DNA of 64,000 nucleotides from Hyaloperonospora brassicae (lineage: Eukaryota; Oomycota; Peronosporomycetes; Peronosporales; Peronosporaceae). The notes beneath the pieces were generated by a model. It was not told the origin of the DNA, did not search any database, and saw only the letters and a list, made by a program, of their open reading frames with translations. Below, in pieces: positions 31,377-41,516 of the stretch (position 1 is the stretch's first letter; every line of letters starts with the position of its first letter). The translations under genes were made by a program, and so were the position numbers. The stretch lies in the NCBI GenBank assembly GCA_947650285.1, contig CANTFL010001486.1, positions 310,001 to 374,000 of the forward strand. The letters run 5' to 3'.

Positions 31377-31523
31377 AATCGTCGATTCCAGGTTCTCGTT
31401 TCACTTCCTCCTTCACTTCGGTCTCGTACTTTAACGCTTAGGTCGACCCGGCACGCGACGATCTTCTAGTAGACGCTGAGATCCCTCCAATCGCTAGTTA
31501 TTAATGCGAGGCCATTTCGCTAG

Positions 31524-33420
31524 TGTGGTGAAGTCGATATTACAAATTCGCAGATGTGAGGGTCAATATTCCACTTGCCCAGACTTGCCGACTCACGGAG
31601 GGGGTATTCCGATCCGTGCCTTGTTGTATATCCTTGTGATTCCCTTGTGTACCCGTCGCCTGGACAGGCTTGAGCTCATCGTAATGGACTTGGGAGATGT
31701 CGATCTTGCTGACGGTTTAGTGTTGATAGTTTGCTTTCGGTGCGGAACTCTCCGCACCACGAGCTGGGGTTCTGCGATCTGGATCGTGCGTCGCGACGAT
31801 CACTATGTGGAGATGTCGCGATCTTGATCTTGGATCAAACCGATCTCGATTCGTCTTCGGGATCGGGGTCTTTGCTGTGCGGAAATCTTCACTCAGCAAA
31901 TAGTAGTCTTGTGTCGATCTTGCCTTGGGATCGGTCCGATCGGGTCTTGAGATCGGACGATCTTGTGGGAAGTGCGCAGTGCAACAGATAGGTCTAGCGC
32001 TTCGCCAAAATGAAACGGGTTGATCTGCCTTGTGGATCGCTTCGATCTTGCTCGGTCTTGTCTTGGACTTCTTGTCCAGATCTTTTAACCACTTGAGCCG
32101 TCTCGCGATCTTGTAACCAAAATCCTTTTCCTTTACGTCGTTTGCTGCTACCCTAGCAGTTGAGTTGAGTGTGAGAGCGTGATCGATCCGAACCAGATTG
32201 TGCGAGATCGCTCTTCTCGATCTCAGCCAACAATCCAAGATCGGTCTTCTCTGTTGTTCCAACACGCGTGCCTTACACCGCCAAGGAATTTAAATAAATC
32301 TTGCCCGGAGAAGAAGGGTGGACGTGCGTCGTTAGCAGAAGAAGTAGACTTCAAGTCTGCTAATTTACCAACCAAATTAATAGCCAACCTATCCTTACGC
32401 CTATTCCAAACCGTAGGTCACTTTCCAAACCGATATCACCTTTAAGCTTGACCATCCCCTTGAATACGTGTCGCAATTTCATGACCTGTACTCCAACGAT
32501 AGCGTCAATATTCCCGATTTCGTACCTAAACGCCGACAGAGGGCCAAATCCCAAATACGGTACTAAATTCCCATTTTTTGGTACCAAAGAGCCCGAAATA
32601 GTACCCAAATGCCAAATGTGTCTAATCCCATTTCGCAACGTCGATTCGACCGGCTTCCACTGGCTTTTCGGTCTACACTTTCGAGACATCACTCATGGAC
32701 CTTCAACAAGCATATTTATCCTTATTTAGTATCGTCATTTTTAACATATCCATGATCAACAGCGAGCATTACCGATCTCATCTCATATATCAAAATGTTG
32801 GAGATCGAATTCGTTCAAATAAGCCATAGATATCCTCTCGTTCCTTGTACGTGTTCCCGTATTATCTTTCAGTATTTATCAAATAGATGCGATCTTCCAT
32901 ACGCTTTGACATATCTCCCTTGGCTCTTCTGGACATTCACAACGCACCACCTATTCCTAGATGCACCTTTCCAGAGTGTTTGGCCACAATATTCACAACC
33001 GTTGTAATAGCCAGTCAAGTTAACGTTCCAAGTTCAGTAAATCAAGAGACCTTCGCAAACAACTATACGATCCACTTATAACTGCTCAAATATATGTACC
33101 CTATCCTTGACCAACATTCAGGTATATTTTATAACTTCATCCCACTTACTTGTCCTAGATCGCTCCATGGAAATTGTTCTATTTTCCATCTTGTCCTAAA
33201 TCGCTGAATGGAAATCCTTCTGGTTTGTCGTCTTGTCTCAGATATCGCCCCGTCTATTTATCCCTGGTAACAGCTGAAATGGATATTGATCGTCGTTAAA
33301 AACACCTACGATCTCCCATTGAAAAGCTAAATCACCTGATGTGGTTTTCTGCCAGTTGGAGACGTCTCAACTAGGTGGTCACCGATCCACACCCCAAAAT
33401 TAATAAGCGACTTTACCACA
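31524..33420 (-). repeat. LTR copy B (5' LTR of element III), complete
   Basis: A 1897-bp LTR with matching inverted ends: it starts TGTGGTAAAGTC (complement at 33409-33420) and ends GACTTCACCACA (complement at 31524-31535). The half nearest gag (31524 to about 32712) is nearly identical to LTRs A and C, while the other half (32712-33420) is strongly diverged yet still alignable (for example TGGTCACCGATCCACACCCCAAAATT against its counterpart, quoted in part). The boundary is abrupt. Confidence 0.87.
31717..32265 (-). CDS. LTR-internal ORF, copy B
   Basis: 183 codons, same frame and nearly the same sequence as the ORF in LTR C: MLEQQRRPILDCWLRSRRA, DVKEKDFGYKIARRLKWLKD, ending at KANYQH where C reads on through a Gln codon. 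Its retention in three LTR copies could reflect recent homogenisation rather than selection. Confidence 0.4.
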   Translation of the reverse strand: MLEQQRRPILDCWLRSRRAISHNLVRIDHALTLNSTARVAANDVKEKDFGYKIARRLKWLKDLDKKSKTRPSKIEAIHKADQPVSFWRSARPICCTAHFPQDRPISRPDRTDPKARSTQDYYLLSEDFRTAKTPIPKTNRDRFDPRSRSRHLHIVIVATHDPDRRTPARGAESSAPKANYQH

Positions 33421-34432
33421 CTCGTAGTTAGTTGTTTGGTACCGGCTAAACAATTGCCAACCCTGAACTCCTGGGCAGTGACACCAGTTGTGGTATAGTA
33501 GTTCGTCAAATCTGTCATACAACAGCCTAACCGCAAAAAGACAACAATAGCCGAGTTTAGTCGGCGCACGGGCTGGTACGTGAGGGTAAGTCCTTCGCGC
33601 GATTATCTCATTCGGGGTTCAGTTGCGGCTCTTTTCTAGCTGATTCCGTACAACCAATTTCAATGGAATTTTGCCTGATCTCAGCAGCTTCGAACCCTTT
33701 CACCCCTGTGACTTCACACTAAAGGATATTGGCCGATGCTTACGCGCTGTTACAGGTCTTGGGGCGCAGTGTAAATTCGACTAGAAGGTTTACGGTGACC
33801 TCGGATGAGGCCCACCAGCTAGTCACTCAGACGGACCTGTAGAAAACGGTGCCTTCTCATTAAGATCTCCGGGTCGTCGTTGACAAGACTCCAAACGGTC
33901 CCTGTTACGGAGATTTACCGGCTCATCGGCGGCGAGACTACTTCTTTCGCTAGTAGCAAGCGTTATCCAACCCGGGCCTTCCTAACTTCTTGGCTCTACC
34001 AGTCAAGACCTCTATAATCTATACCTCTCGAGGTTCTACGGCAGGTATAATCGAGCTCACACAGGGACTTGCCTGAAGTGTACGCATGTCTTGGACTTCG
34101 AAACTTCTGCACTGTATTAATTTGTATCTTTTGCTGTATCGCCGAGCCAGTTTGAGTGCCTCTATGCCCTTCCCTAGTTCCAGTACAAATAAAGTGATGA
34201 ATGTATCGTTCGAACTTTTCGTATTCAGCTCTACCAGTGAGTCGCCAACACCCAAGTCGCCGACACCCGATTTGCTGACACCCGGCTTGCCGACATTTAA
34301 GTCGTCGACACTGAAGTTGCCGAAACGCCATATTCCGAACCTTTGCTTCTGTCGCTCGAGTCTCCGACACTTGAGTCGTCGACCTTTAAGTCGCCGAATT
34401 AATATACTGGGGCTGAAATTCTCTACACCACA
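33421..34432 (-). repeat. Repeat R, copy 2
   Basis: Between LTR B and the third element's tail. It matches, in complement, the satellite R segment from about 40650 back to 40000 and R copy 1. On the minus strand the conserved ORF (34019-34435) runs from pentapeptide-like repeats (NVGKP, GVSKS, GVGDL, GVGDS) through ELGKGIEALKLARRYSKRYK to QCRSFEVQDMRTLQ. The satellite has EKDREALKLARRYSKRDKPI and QCRSFEVQDMRTLQ at the same place. The reading frame is thus conserved between diverged copies, which supports a coding origin. Directly after MRTLQ the satellite has CAG|GTAAGT; here it is CAG|GCAAGT. Confidence 0.75.
34232..34400. repeat. 15-bp minisatellite in R copy 2
   Basis: About ten imperfect tandem 15-mers of type GTCGCCGACACCCGA. 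Read on the minus strand each unit is a pentapeptide of the pattern x-V-G-D-L/x. The related minisatellite in copy 1 is 9300-9425. Confidence 0.8.
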
Positions 34433-34545
34433 CAAGATGTGCTAGGAGGTAGTGCATGCTTGTGAATGGAGCAACATGTACGAGAATGGAGACATTCGAG
34501 TAAATTACCATACTGAATGATATGGATCGTGGAAGAATCAAAATT

Positions 34546-34993
34546 TTGGAGGGCAAAAGGAACCAATTACCAAAGAAGACGAGTGGGAGGCGTACACAAT
34601 GATGGGAAAACAATCTGGATAGAACATCGATCTGGGACCAAGATGATGGAACAGACTTGAACTTATTCGGTCGACAAGATATCTGCAATCCCGAGTGATC
34701 CCAATAAGCGTTGCGAAACTGGTTGCGCCAAGGATCCTCGTTGGCCGCCATTTCTAACGACTCCAATATGTCGGATGTGTCCCCGATATGTCCCTACTCT
34801 GGATAACGAACTCGCTCTTCATGGAGCGCGGGTAGAGCATGAAGAAGGGAGTTAGCAAGATGTCAAGGTCACAATTGTCAGCAGTCATACCGCTGAGTAT
34901 CATCTTTATGGAACTCTTTTAACGCGCTCCTACGCGAGATCGGCGCTATTTTCGTAGACGCCATAACTCTTGCATAAATCGATCAGACCGTCG
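34546..34993. other. Spacer after the accessory gene stop
   Basis: About 450 bp between the spacer shared with element II and the C-terminal stop of the accessory gene. Minus-strand frames contain GLIDLCKSYGVYENSADLA (about 34925-34985), similar to the end of the 10526-11035 ORF. The original C-terminus therefore probably extended here before a frame change. Confidence 0.45.
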
Positions 34994-37208
34994 TTATGTC
35001 GGAGAGATTGGGAAATCATGTATGGATTTCCACAGAGCTTGCCGATGACTGAACTCGAGATCCAGATAGCGATTACTCATGTCCCGATACCATCCGGTCA
35101 TGGAGAACGATATGGGGTTGACGTGGATCACAATAATATCCCATAGCGCTGTAGCGTATAGAGGTTCAATGTGCCGCCGCGAGATCATTCCAGGTGCCCA
35201 GTTTCCCGTGGGCGGAGTCCGTCCGGGCGAGTGGGAAGGAAATAGGAAATGCCTGGGCTTGGAGTAGTGGTGGAAGGACAGGTCAATAGTCATTTTCCTC
35301 ACGCAAACCATCGCGACCCGCGGTACGGACCAAAGTGCGATCTCGAAATGTGTACGGTGGGAAGGTGCCAAATAATTGGGAATCCACAGGTCGCGTGATT
35401 GCTGAAGTGGCGAAAGATTAGCAAAATTGACAGGAGAGAGGACTCTATTAGCCATTTGGCGCACCGGAATGGATGAAGCTGTTGTCGCTATCGGACGAAG
35501 GGCGGGCCGAAAGCGCAGTCACTCCATGAGGCGGACAAAAGGAGCCTATCCCGCTGGGTGTTTTGTTTAGCAACGACACATCTACATTGCTAGGGTCATC
35601 ATTACCCTCAATGTCAATTACGGGAGCATCCGCGACCGAAGTAGACGAGTAAGAGAGATAACGAGGTTTCGTATCGGCTGGTGGTGGTGGACGCAAAAAT
35701 TCTTGGTCGAGCGTGGTGGTCACGGACGAAGTGGGACCAGTCGGGGCAGCCTGAAAGGGGTCTGGAGTTGCGGGTCGGTAATCCGATCCAGGCTGACGAC
35801 CAGCGGCCGATCTCGGTTGGGATAACACAGACCGAGTCAGATCATCCAAGCTAGAGCCAGACTCGGTCGACTCCCCATTTCCCGATTTAGGACCAGAGGC
35901 CGTAGATGGATGCGGAGTAGAAAAATCGGATGAAAAAACTCATGTGGTCGAACTTGGAACTTACATACAAAGGAGTTTAAAATGTCCAACGACAGTGATT
36001 GGGAACCTGATCGGGTTGCGGAAGAACCCCTGGACCGTAATCTCGATCGAATACGCTGACGCTTGGTAGGCGGGACAGACGATCTCGATCTGGACCTACG
36101 AGCAGACGATCCCGGCTACTGGGAAACGGAAGCATGGGTCGTTCCGGGCGGAGTAGCTCTTCTGGACGTCGGCCGAGTGGACAACGCAGACGAACGGGAC
36201 CCGAGTATGACACTATTAATTGTGTTGAGGCGAGTCCGATGTTCTGATATGGCCCGACCCCGATCCTGCTCCACCACCCTTAACCGGTCATGTATCTAAG
36301 TATAGTCCGCAAGCTGACGACGGAGGTTAACATTCTCTACCTGTGAATGTGTCAGCTGACCTTCCAAAGTAGTCAGACAATCCACTTGTTAAATGAGATC
36401 GCTGAGTGCAGCCATGCCTATATCAACCTCTGCTTGGGACCTACCCAGCTCTCCTTTCAATCTTAAAACTTCTGCTTCAAGGAGAGACTTGTCGGAGGTC
36501 AGCTGACTATGATGCTGTTGGAGGATAGCGTGATCGGCTTTGATCGACTGAACCTGAGACTTCAAAGCGTGCATCTGCAGATCCAGGCTGGCCCGATCTC
36601 GTTCTTCGACACGTAACAATTCTTGCAGGTGAATAGTCTGCGCCGATTGATTTTGAGTGGCCATCACAGACAACTTGGATTCGCTCAAAGAGTATGCGGT
36701 GTTGACGTATTGACCTTGCATCAAAATTGTACCGATGCTGGACGAAGAAGACAAAGGGAGTGGCCGATATATGCAGAGAGTCGATCCCTTCTTGCAAGCG
36801 ATCTCCCCTAGAAACAGACTCTCGGTACGACTGCTGAAGCGCGTGAATTGCATCCGATTGGCTGGAGAAGGTGGCCTCTCGATCACACAAATAATGGATA
36901 GTAGCCATCGTAATTCGAATTTCGTCCGCAGACACTCTCGGAATGTTGACTGCGGTGTTCACGATCGGAGCGATTTAACTGCGAGACGCTCGAGTAGGCA
37001 GGGTGTCTAGTCTAGACGCGTCGAGGTGATCTGTCGATCCGTGGGACGGACTTAGCTCAGGTGGGCGATCTGGCAATCCCGTGGGGATCGATAGCGATCC
37101 GGCCGGACCGAGATGTCTTGGAGACCCAAGTCGATCTGGAACTATGTGAGTATTCCCCCCGTGATCTGGCGATATGGGCGACAGATCTCGATCCGGAGAT
37201 GGAGACAC
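34994..37208 (-). pseudogene. Antisense accessory gene of the third element
   Basis: Minus-strand pieces in order: 36975-37208 (Pro/Ser/Asp-rich start, MSPSPDRDLSPISPD), 36389-36962 in two frames (IHYLCDREATFSSQSDAIHALQQSY, then ELLRVEERDRASLDLQMHAL and LLEAEVLRLKGELGRSQAEV, a clear coiled coil; quoted in parts), 35977-36300 (basic Arg/Ser-rich, PPTKRQRIRSRLRSRG), 35448-35849 (Pro/Ser/Thr-rich) and the C-terminal 34994-35464 (ATALWDIIVIHVNPISFSM, TGWYRDMSNRYLDLEF). At least four frame changes. The plan of coiled coil, basic/Ser-rich middle and folded C-terminus is that of element III's gene, though I could not align the C-terminal domains. Function unknown. Confidence 0.65.
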
Positions 37209-37429
37209 GGGTCGGTTTGGAACTATGGGAGTGTGCCCCCGTGATCTGGTAATCTAAGCGACAGTTCTTGATCCGGTACAAAAGCACAGTTGAGCCTTCC
37301 GACGAGAACGACAAGGTGGGCAGACACGTCGGAGAAGCCACGAGACGGATTTGAGTGCTTGGACAAAAGTTGATGAGTGATTGAACTGAAGCCAATTGCT
37401 GCCCAAAGGACTTCAGTGTAGGGGGCGAT

Positions 37430-39218
37430 CGTGGCAAAGTCATTATCGAATTTTAGGACGTGGATCAGAGACCACCCAAGGAAGGCGTCATATACTGGCG
37501 GAAAACGGCACCTAGTGAACTAGCAATTCAATAGGAGACGAAAGATGATCCTCACGGAGATCAACGATCCGACAGGACTGTCGCTAGAATAATGGACATG
37601 GAACGATTTGGGACGAGGAGCAGAAAAGGATGATTTCGATAGATTAATCTGGGACGAGTTGCAATTACATATGATTTCCGCGGTGTGATCTGGGACCAGG
37701 TGGTGCGAAATGACTCTGTGACGGAGGTGTAACGTCAGGCAGATCGGTGACACAATACTGTTCCCGCAATGGGGGTACTGATTTTGGTTCAATATAGCCC
37801 GATCTGGAAGTGTGAATACCCACGGGAGTCCAGAGAGTTATTATAAGACATGTGGAGAGTCTGGTGGAACAGATAAATCCTGAAGGGTGATATTGGGGCA
37901 CATACAATGAACAGAAGAACATCTACTGCTGAATTGTACCGTGTCGATGCTCAACGATCTCGAATCGAGCACCTGTTTGGTCATGTTCCCTGTTAATCAT
38001 GTATATATCGCTGATGGAGCTATTGGATCGTATTGAATTTGTTTGTTGAAGGTCTATGAGTGATGTCTCGAAAGTGTAGACCGAAAAAGCCAGTGGAAGC
38101 CGGTCGAATCGACGTTGCGAAATGGGTTTACACACATTTGGCATTTGGGTACTATTTCGGGCTCTTTGGTACCAAAAAATAAGAATTTAGTACCGTATTT
38201 GGGATTTGGCCCTCTGTCGGCGTTTAGGTACGAAATCGGGAATATTGGCGCTGTCGTTGGAGTATGTGCGACACGTGTTCAAGGGGATGGTCAAGCTTAA
38301 AGGTGATATCGGTTTGGAGAGTGACCTACGGTTTGGAATAGGCGTAAGGATAGGTTGGCTATTAATTTGGTTGGTAAATTAGCAGACTTGAAGTCTACTT
38401 CTTCTGCTAACGACGCACGTCCACCCTTCTTCTCCGGGCAAGATTTATTTAAATTCCTTGGCGGTGTAAGGCACGCGTGTTGGAACAACAGAGAAGACCG
38501 ATCTTGGATTATTGGCTGAGATCGAGAAGAGCGATCTCGCACAATCTGGTTCGGATCGATCACGCTCTCACACTCAACTCAACTGCTAGGGTAGCAGCAA
38601 ACGACGTAAAGGAAAAGGATTTTGGTTACAAGATCGCGAGACGGCTCAAGTGGTTAGAAGATCTGGACAAGAAGTCCAAGACAAGACCGAGCAAGATCGA
38701 AGCGATCCACAAGGCAGATCAACCCGTTTCATTTTGGCGAAGCGCTAGACCTATCTGTTGCACTGCGCACTTCCCACAAGATCGTCCGATCTCAAGACCC
38801 GATCGGACCGGTCCCAAGGCAAGATCGACACAAGACTACTATTTGCTGAGTGAAGATTTCCGCACAGCAAAGACCCCGATCCCGAAGACGAATCGAGATC
38901 GGTGTGATTCAAGATCAAGATCGCGACATCTCCACATAGTGATCGTCGCGACGCACGATCCAGATCGCAGAACCCCAGCTCGTGGTGCGGAGAGTTCCGC
39001 ACCGAAAGCAAACTATCAACACCAAACCGTCAGCGAGATCGACATCTCCCAAGGCCATTACGAAGAGCTCAAGCCAGTCCAGGCGACGGGTACACAAGGA
39101 AAGCACAAGGCTATACAACAAGGCACGGATCGGAATACCCCCTCCGTGAGTCGGCAAGTCTGGGCAAGTGGAATATTGACTCTCACATCTGCGAATTTGT
39201 GAGATCGTCTTCACCAAA
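37430..39218 (+). repeat. LTR copy C
   Basis: Starts CGTGGCAAAGTC and ends GTCTTCACCAAA, each one base off the inverted ends of LTR B. It is nearly identical to LTR A from about 37620 on. It ends 28 bp before the satellite array. The 28-bp join (39219-39246) matches neither LTR nor satellite. Confidence 0.87.
38477..39202 (+). CDS. LTR-internal ORF, copy C (longest)
   Basis: 241 codons, the most complete version: MLEQQRRPILDYWLRSRRA, ANDVKEKDFGYKIARRLKWL, several Asp-Arg pairs, then HQTVSEIDISQGHYEELKPV and a Gln/Thr/Ser-rich end. It is basic with no membrane segment or known motif. The DNA beneath it holds 17 GATC sites in about 410 bp (38630-39040), roughly ten times expectation, which itself favours Asp, Arg, Ile and Ser codons and may explain the open frame. 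Confidence that it makes a protein is low. Confidence 0.4.
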   Translation: MLEQQRRPILDYWLRSRRAISHNLVRIDHALTLNSTARVAANDVKEKDFGYKIARRLKWLEDLDKKSKTRPSKIEAIHKADQPVSFWRSARPICCTAHFPQDRPISRPDRTGPKARSTQDYYLLSEDFRTAKTPIPKTNRDRCDSRSRSRHLHIVIVATHDPDRRTPARGAESSAPKANYQHQTVSEIDISQGHYEELKPVQATGTQGKHKAIQQGTDRNTPSVSRQVWASGILTLTSANL

Positions 39219-39839
39219 GCGGTAAGACAAGCTTTATCATGTCAATTTGCCGCGTGAGTCGATCAATCATTCGATCACGGTCCAAGATGCCGGCCTTCAG
39301 CTAGGCAAACCATGGTCGGCCGAAGCAAGTCGATCATATCGATGCTTGGCAGTCTGGCGTGTCGATGAGTCAAGGTAGGCAATGGACTTGTGCAATGAGT
39401 CGATTATTTCCGTGGTATTGAGAGCAGCAGCTTTCAGACTCTTTCTCGGTCGTCGACAGATGATGCTTCAATTCCACCGAGTCCTTAACGGAAGATTACA
39501 TACTTCAACGAAGGGAAGCATTCTCGCGATTCGATTAAGCGATTGCAACACACAAAGACGCGATATCTGCTGAATGATCGGTAGACGGAGCGACGTCAGC
39601 GACCATCAAAGTGCCCAAGTCAGGGAGCGTTGCGATCGAAGAATGGAATGCCGTACGGACGCGTCGAAGAGTGGTCGACGAGACTTCAACAAAGTCACGA
39701 CCACCCGGGTCAACTCAATCTCTCGACATTGCATACGATCGTCGAAGCCTCAGATTGAGCGACGAGGTCCGGCGTATCCGGCGACACACGTGAGCCATAG
39801 CCAAGGGAATACGAGTCTTGTACAGCGCGACTGAGAAGA

Positions 39840-40650
39840 CACCGGACCGGTAATATCAATGGACGTTGTTCATCCCGAAGAACAATGCAGAACGTCGGCG
39901 AACGGGATGTAGACGAACCGGATGCCAGCAAACCCGCGTTTATAGTCCAGAGCGCGAGTAGATCGAGCGTCAGTTGTGACATTTGTTTCTCTGAAAACTA
40001 GGAGAAGGACAGAGAGGCACTCAAACTGGCTAGGCGATACAGCAAAAGAGACAAACCAATACAGTGCAGAAGTTTCGAAGTCCAAGAAATGCGTACACTT
40101 CAGGTAAGTCCCTGCGCGGGCTCGATTATACCTGCCGTAGAACCTCGAGAGGTATAGATTGTAGAGGTCTTGACTGGTAGAGCCAAGAAGTTAGGAAGGC
40201 CCGGGTTGGATAACGCTTGCTACTAGCGAAAGAAGTAGTCTCGTCGCCTATGAGCCGGTAAATATCCGTAACAAGGACCGTTTGGAGTCTAGTCGATGTC
40301 AAGCCAGTGAGCGTCGGGAGTAGGCACCGTTCGTTTTCTAAAGACTTGTCCAGCTGACGAGTCGGTGGACCTCAGCCGAGGTCATCGTAATTCTTCTAGT
40401 TGGGAGTATACTACACCCGGTGACCTGTAGAAAAGCGTAAAGCGTCGGCTTCAACCGGTTGGTGTGAAGCCACAAGAAGTGGAAGGGTTCGAATCTGCTG
40501 AGCTCAGGCAGGCTTCTGGAGCATTTGGTTGCAAGAATCGGTTGGGCAAAATCCACAACTGAACTTGAACGGGTGGACCGCGTAGGGATTCATCCTAACG
40601 TACCAGCCCATTTCGCCGACTTAGCTCCGCGATTGTTGTGCTTGTGCGAT
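39840..40650 (+). repeat. Repeat R segment in satellite monomer 1 (repeated in all)
   Basis: In plus orientation it starts with degenerate pentapeptide-like coding (NVGER, DVDEP, DASKP) at about 39892-39936, then EKDREALKLARRYSKRDKPI and CRSFEVQEMRTLQ (39998-40103; the other monomers have QDMRTLQ). CAG|GTAAGT follows, with GT at 40104, then non-coding-looking sequence up to 40300, then the EYTTPGDL / VKRRLQPV / EGFESAELRQ words (40400-40510). The perfect 5' splice-donor consensus exactly at the end of the conserved frame suggests the ancestor had an exon boundary here. Confidence 0.65.
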
Positions 40651-40686
40651 GAGGGTGTATTATTACAGATCTGACCAACTACTATA

Positions 40687-41516
40687 CTACACAGACGTCA
40701 CAGCATGCGACGACGAGGTGACACCCGCTGACATCGAACTAGACGCCGCGAATGGAGCAGATGTTGATGGCGACTCGAGAACGGGTGTGACGCCGCAGTC
40801 CAGTGGAGAATCAAAAATCATAATTGGAACGAACATCGAGGAGAGAGGAGTTGCCGTCGACGGAGATACCGCGCCGACGGACACAGCCGTCGATGAAGAA
40901 GAAGTCGACAATGTCGATGCAACCGAAGACGAAGACAACGACGAAGAATATTTACTGGACGTAAACACCGCATGCCTCGATGATGAAAATGATGCAACAG
41001 GATGAGGTGGACCCATCAACGGCACATTATCCATGCCATGTGTAATCCGGCTCGAAAAGGTAGACGAAGGTCCGAATCGCCGAATCATGTTCTATAAGGT
41101 CGATGACTCGCCGAGCACAATTACTTCGGGGAAGCTTGTTGCAAGCTGCCAACACAATCACGAATTCAGGTCCAGATCACGTGAGTTCAATCCAGGAACG
41201 TCCACTCCAACCGCTGCAACCACAGCGAGGTTAGGATCCAGCGGACACTGAATATTACCACGACACAGGAGCGCGTTTTGTTGTCGGATGAGTTGCCGCT
41301 GACTGCCGGTTGTGCGCCGCTGACTGCCGGTTGTGCACCGCGCAACCCGGAGAGCGTGACTGTATCCGCAGCATAAGGTAGAAGTTGCCTCCCGAGCTCC
41401 TGGAAGTACCCATCAGCAATACCTTGGATGGTGGTGTGACGAGCTTCAGCATCGTCGAGTTGCCGCGTGAGTCGATCAATCATTCGATCACGGTCCAAGA
41501 TGCCGACCTTCAGCAA
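40687..41516 (-). pseudogene. Accessory-gene relic in satellite monomer 1 (repeated in all)
   Basis: Read on the minus strand: ILDRDRMIDRLTRQLDDAEARHTTIQGIADGYFQ (in parts; 41420-41516, helical), then in a second frame HALRVARCTTGSQR and QQNALLCRGNIQCPLDPNLAVVAAVGVDVPGL (in parts; 41180-41330), then a segment with FPEVIVLGESST (about 41100-41150) and a long Ser/Thr-rich stretch (40687-41088) with SSTAVSVGAVSPSTATP. Element III has the same words in the same order at 20040-20680: RHTTVQGVAAGYL, HALRVVRRIVSSQQQ, ENIKFPLNPNLAVAAAVGMDVP, FPNVISFNGSTTFQN, SSTAVTVGKPSSS. The relic lacks the C-terminal domain. Equivalent positions recur every 2213 or 2192 bp. Confidence 0.8.
41289..41330. repeat. 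21-bp tandem duplication (monomers 1-4 only)
   Basis: Two copies of CCGCTGACTGCCGGTTGTGCG/A. In the relic's frame the unit encodes a heptapeptide of type TTGSQRR. Monomers 5-11 have one copy, as does element III in the aligned position, so the single copy is ancestral. Confidence 0.93.

Larger units (their letters stand above)
19959..33420 (-). mobile_element. Element III: degenerate chromodomain Ty3/Gypsy element
   Basis: Minus-strand order: 5' LTR (31524-33420), gag (about 29200-31376), protease (about 28600-28780), RT (about 26180-27150), RNase H, second RNase H, integrase, chromodomain (23060-23345), then the accessory gene on the opposite strand (19971-22943). No 3' LTR in minus orientation follows at 19970. 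Instead the truncated, plus-oriented LTR of element II abuts it. Architecture and protein words match element II, so both belong to one family or sister families. Frameshifts are more numerous than in element II. Confidence 0.85.
34433..39218 (+). mobile_element. 3' tail of a third element (accessory gene and LTR C)
   Basis: It starts abruptly at the end of R copy 2. Bases 34433-34545 match element II after its chromodomain (18006-18113), so gag and pol have been lost or replaced. An accessory gene on the minus strand (34994-37208) follows, then the pre-LTR match to element II (37370-37429) and LTR C. The arrangement post-pol spacer, antisense gene, LTR is the same as inferred for element III. 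Confidence 0.75.
39247..41459 (+). repeat. Satellite monomer 1
   Basis: The edge copy and the most diverged. Private changes include GCCGGCCTTCAGCTAGGC near its start, AGAGCAGCAGC at about 39420, TCAAAAATCATAATTGG at about 40811 and GATGATGAAAATG at about 40980. It has two copies of the 21-bp unit (41289-41330). Confidence 0.95.

Noticed and set aside
31500..31523. Primer-binding site after LTR B
   Set aside because: A TGG triplet follows the LTR end only after nine bases and the following sequence matches no tRNA end that I can name; too weak to call.
18177..39218. LTR A and LTR C as the two ends of one 21-kb element
   Set aside because: They are in the same orientation, but the interval holds pol of element III on the other strand, a third LTR of opposite orientation and repeat R. 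They belong to different elements.
40649..41005. Acidic 118-codon plus-strand gene in each monomer
   Set aside because: Comparison with 20380-20700 shows the opposite Ser-rich frame is the conserved one. The acidic frame is its complement, so it is kept only as a low-interest finding.
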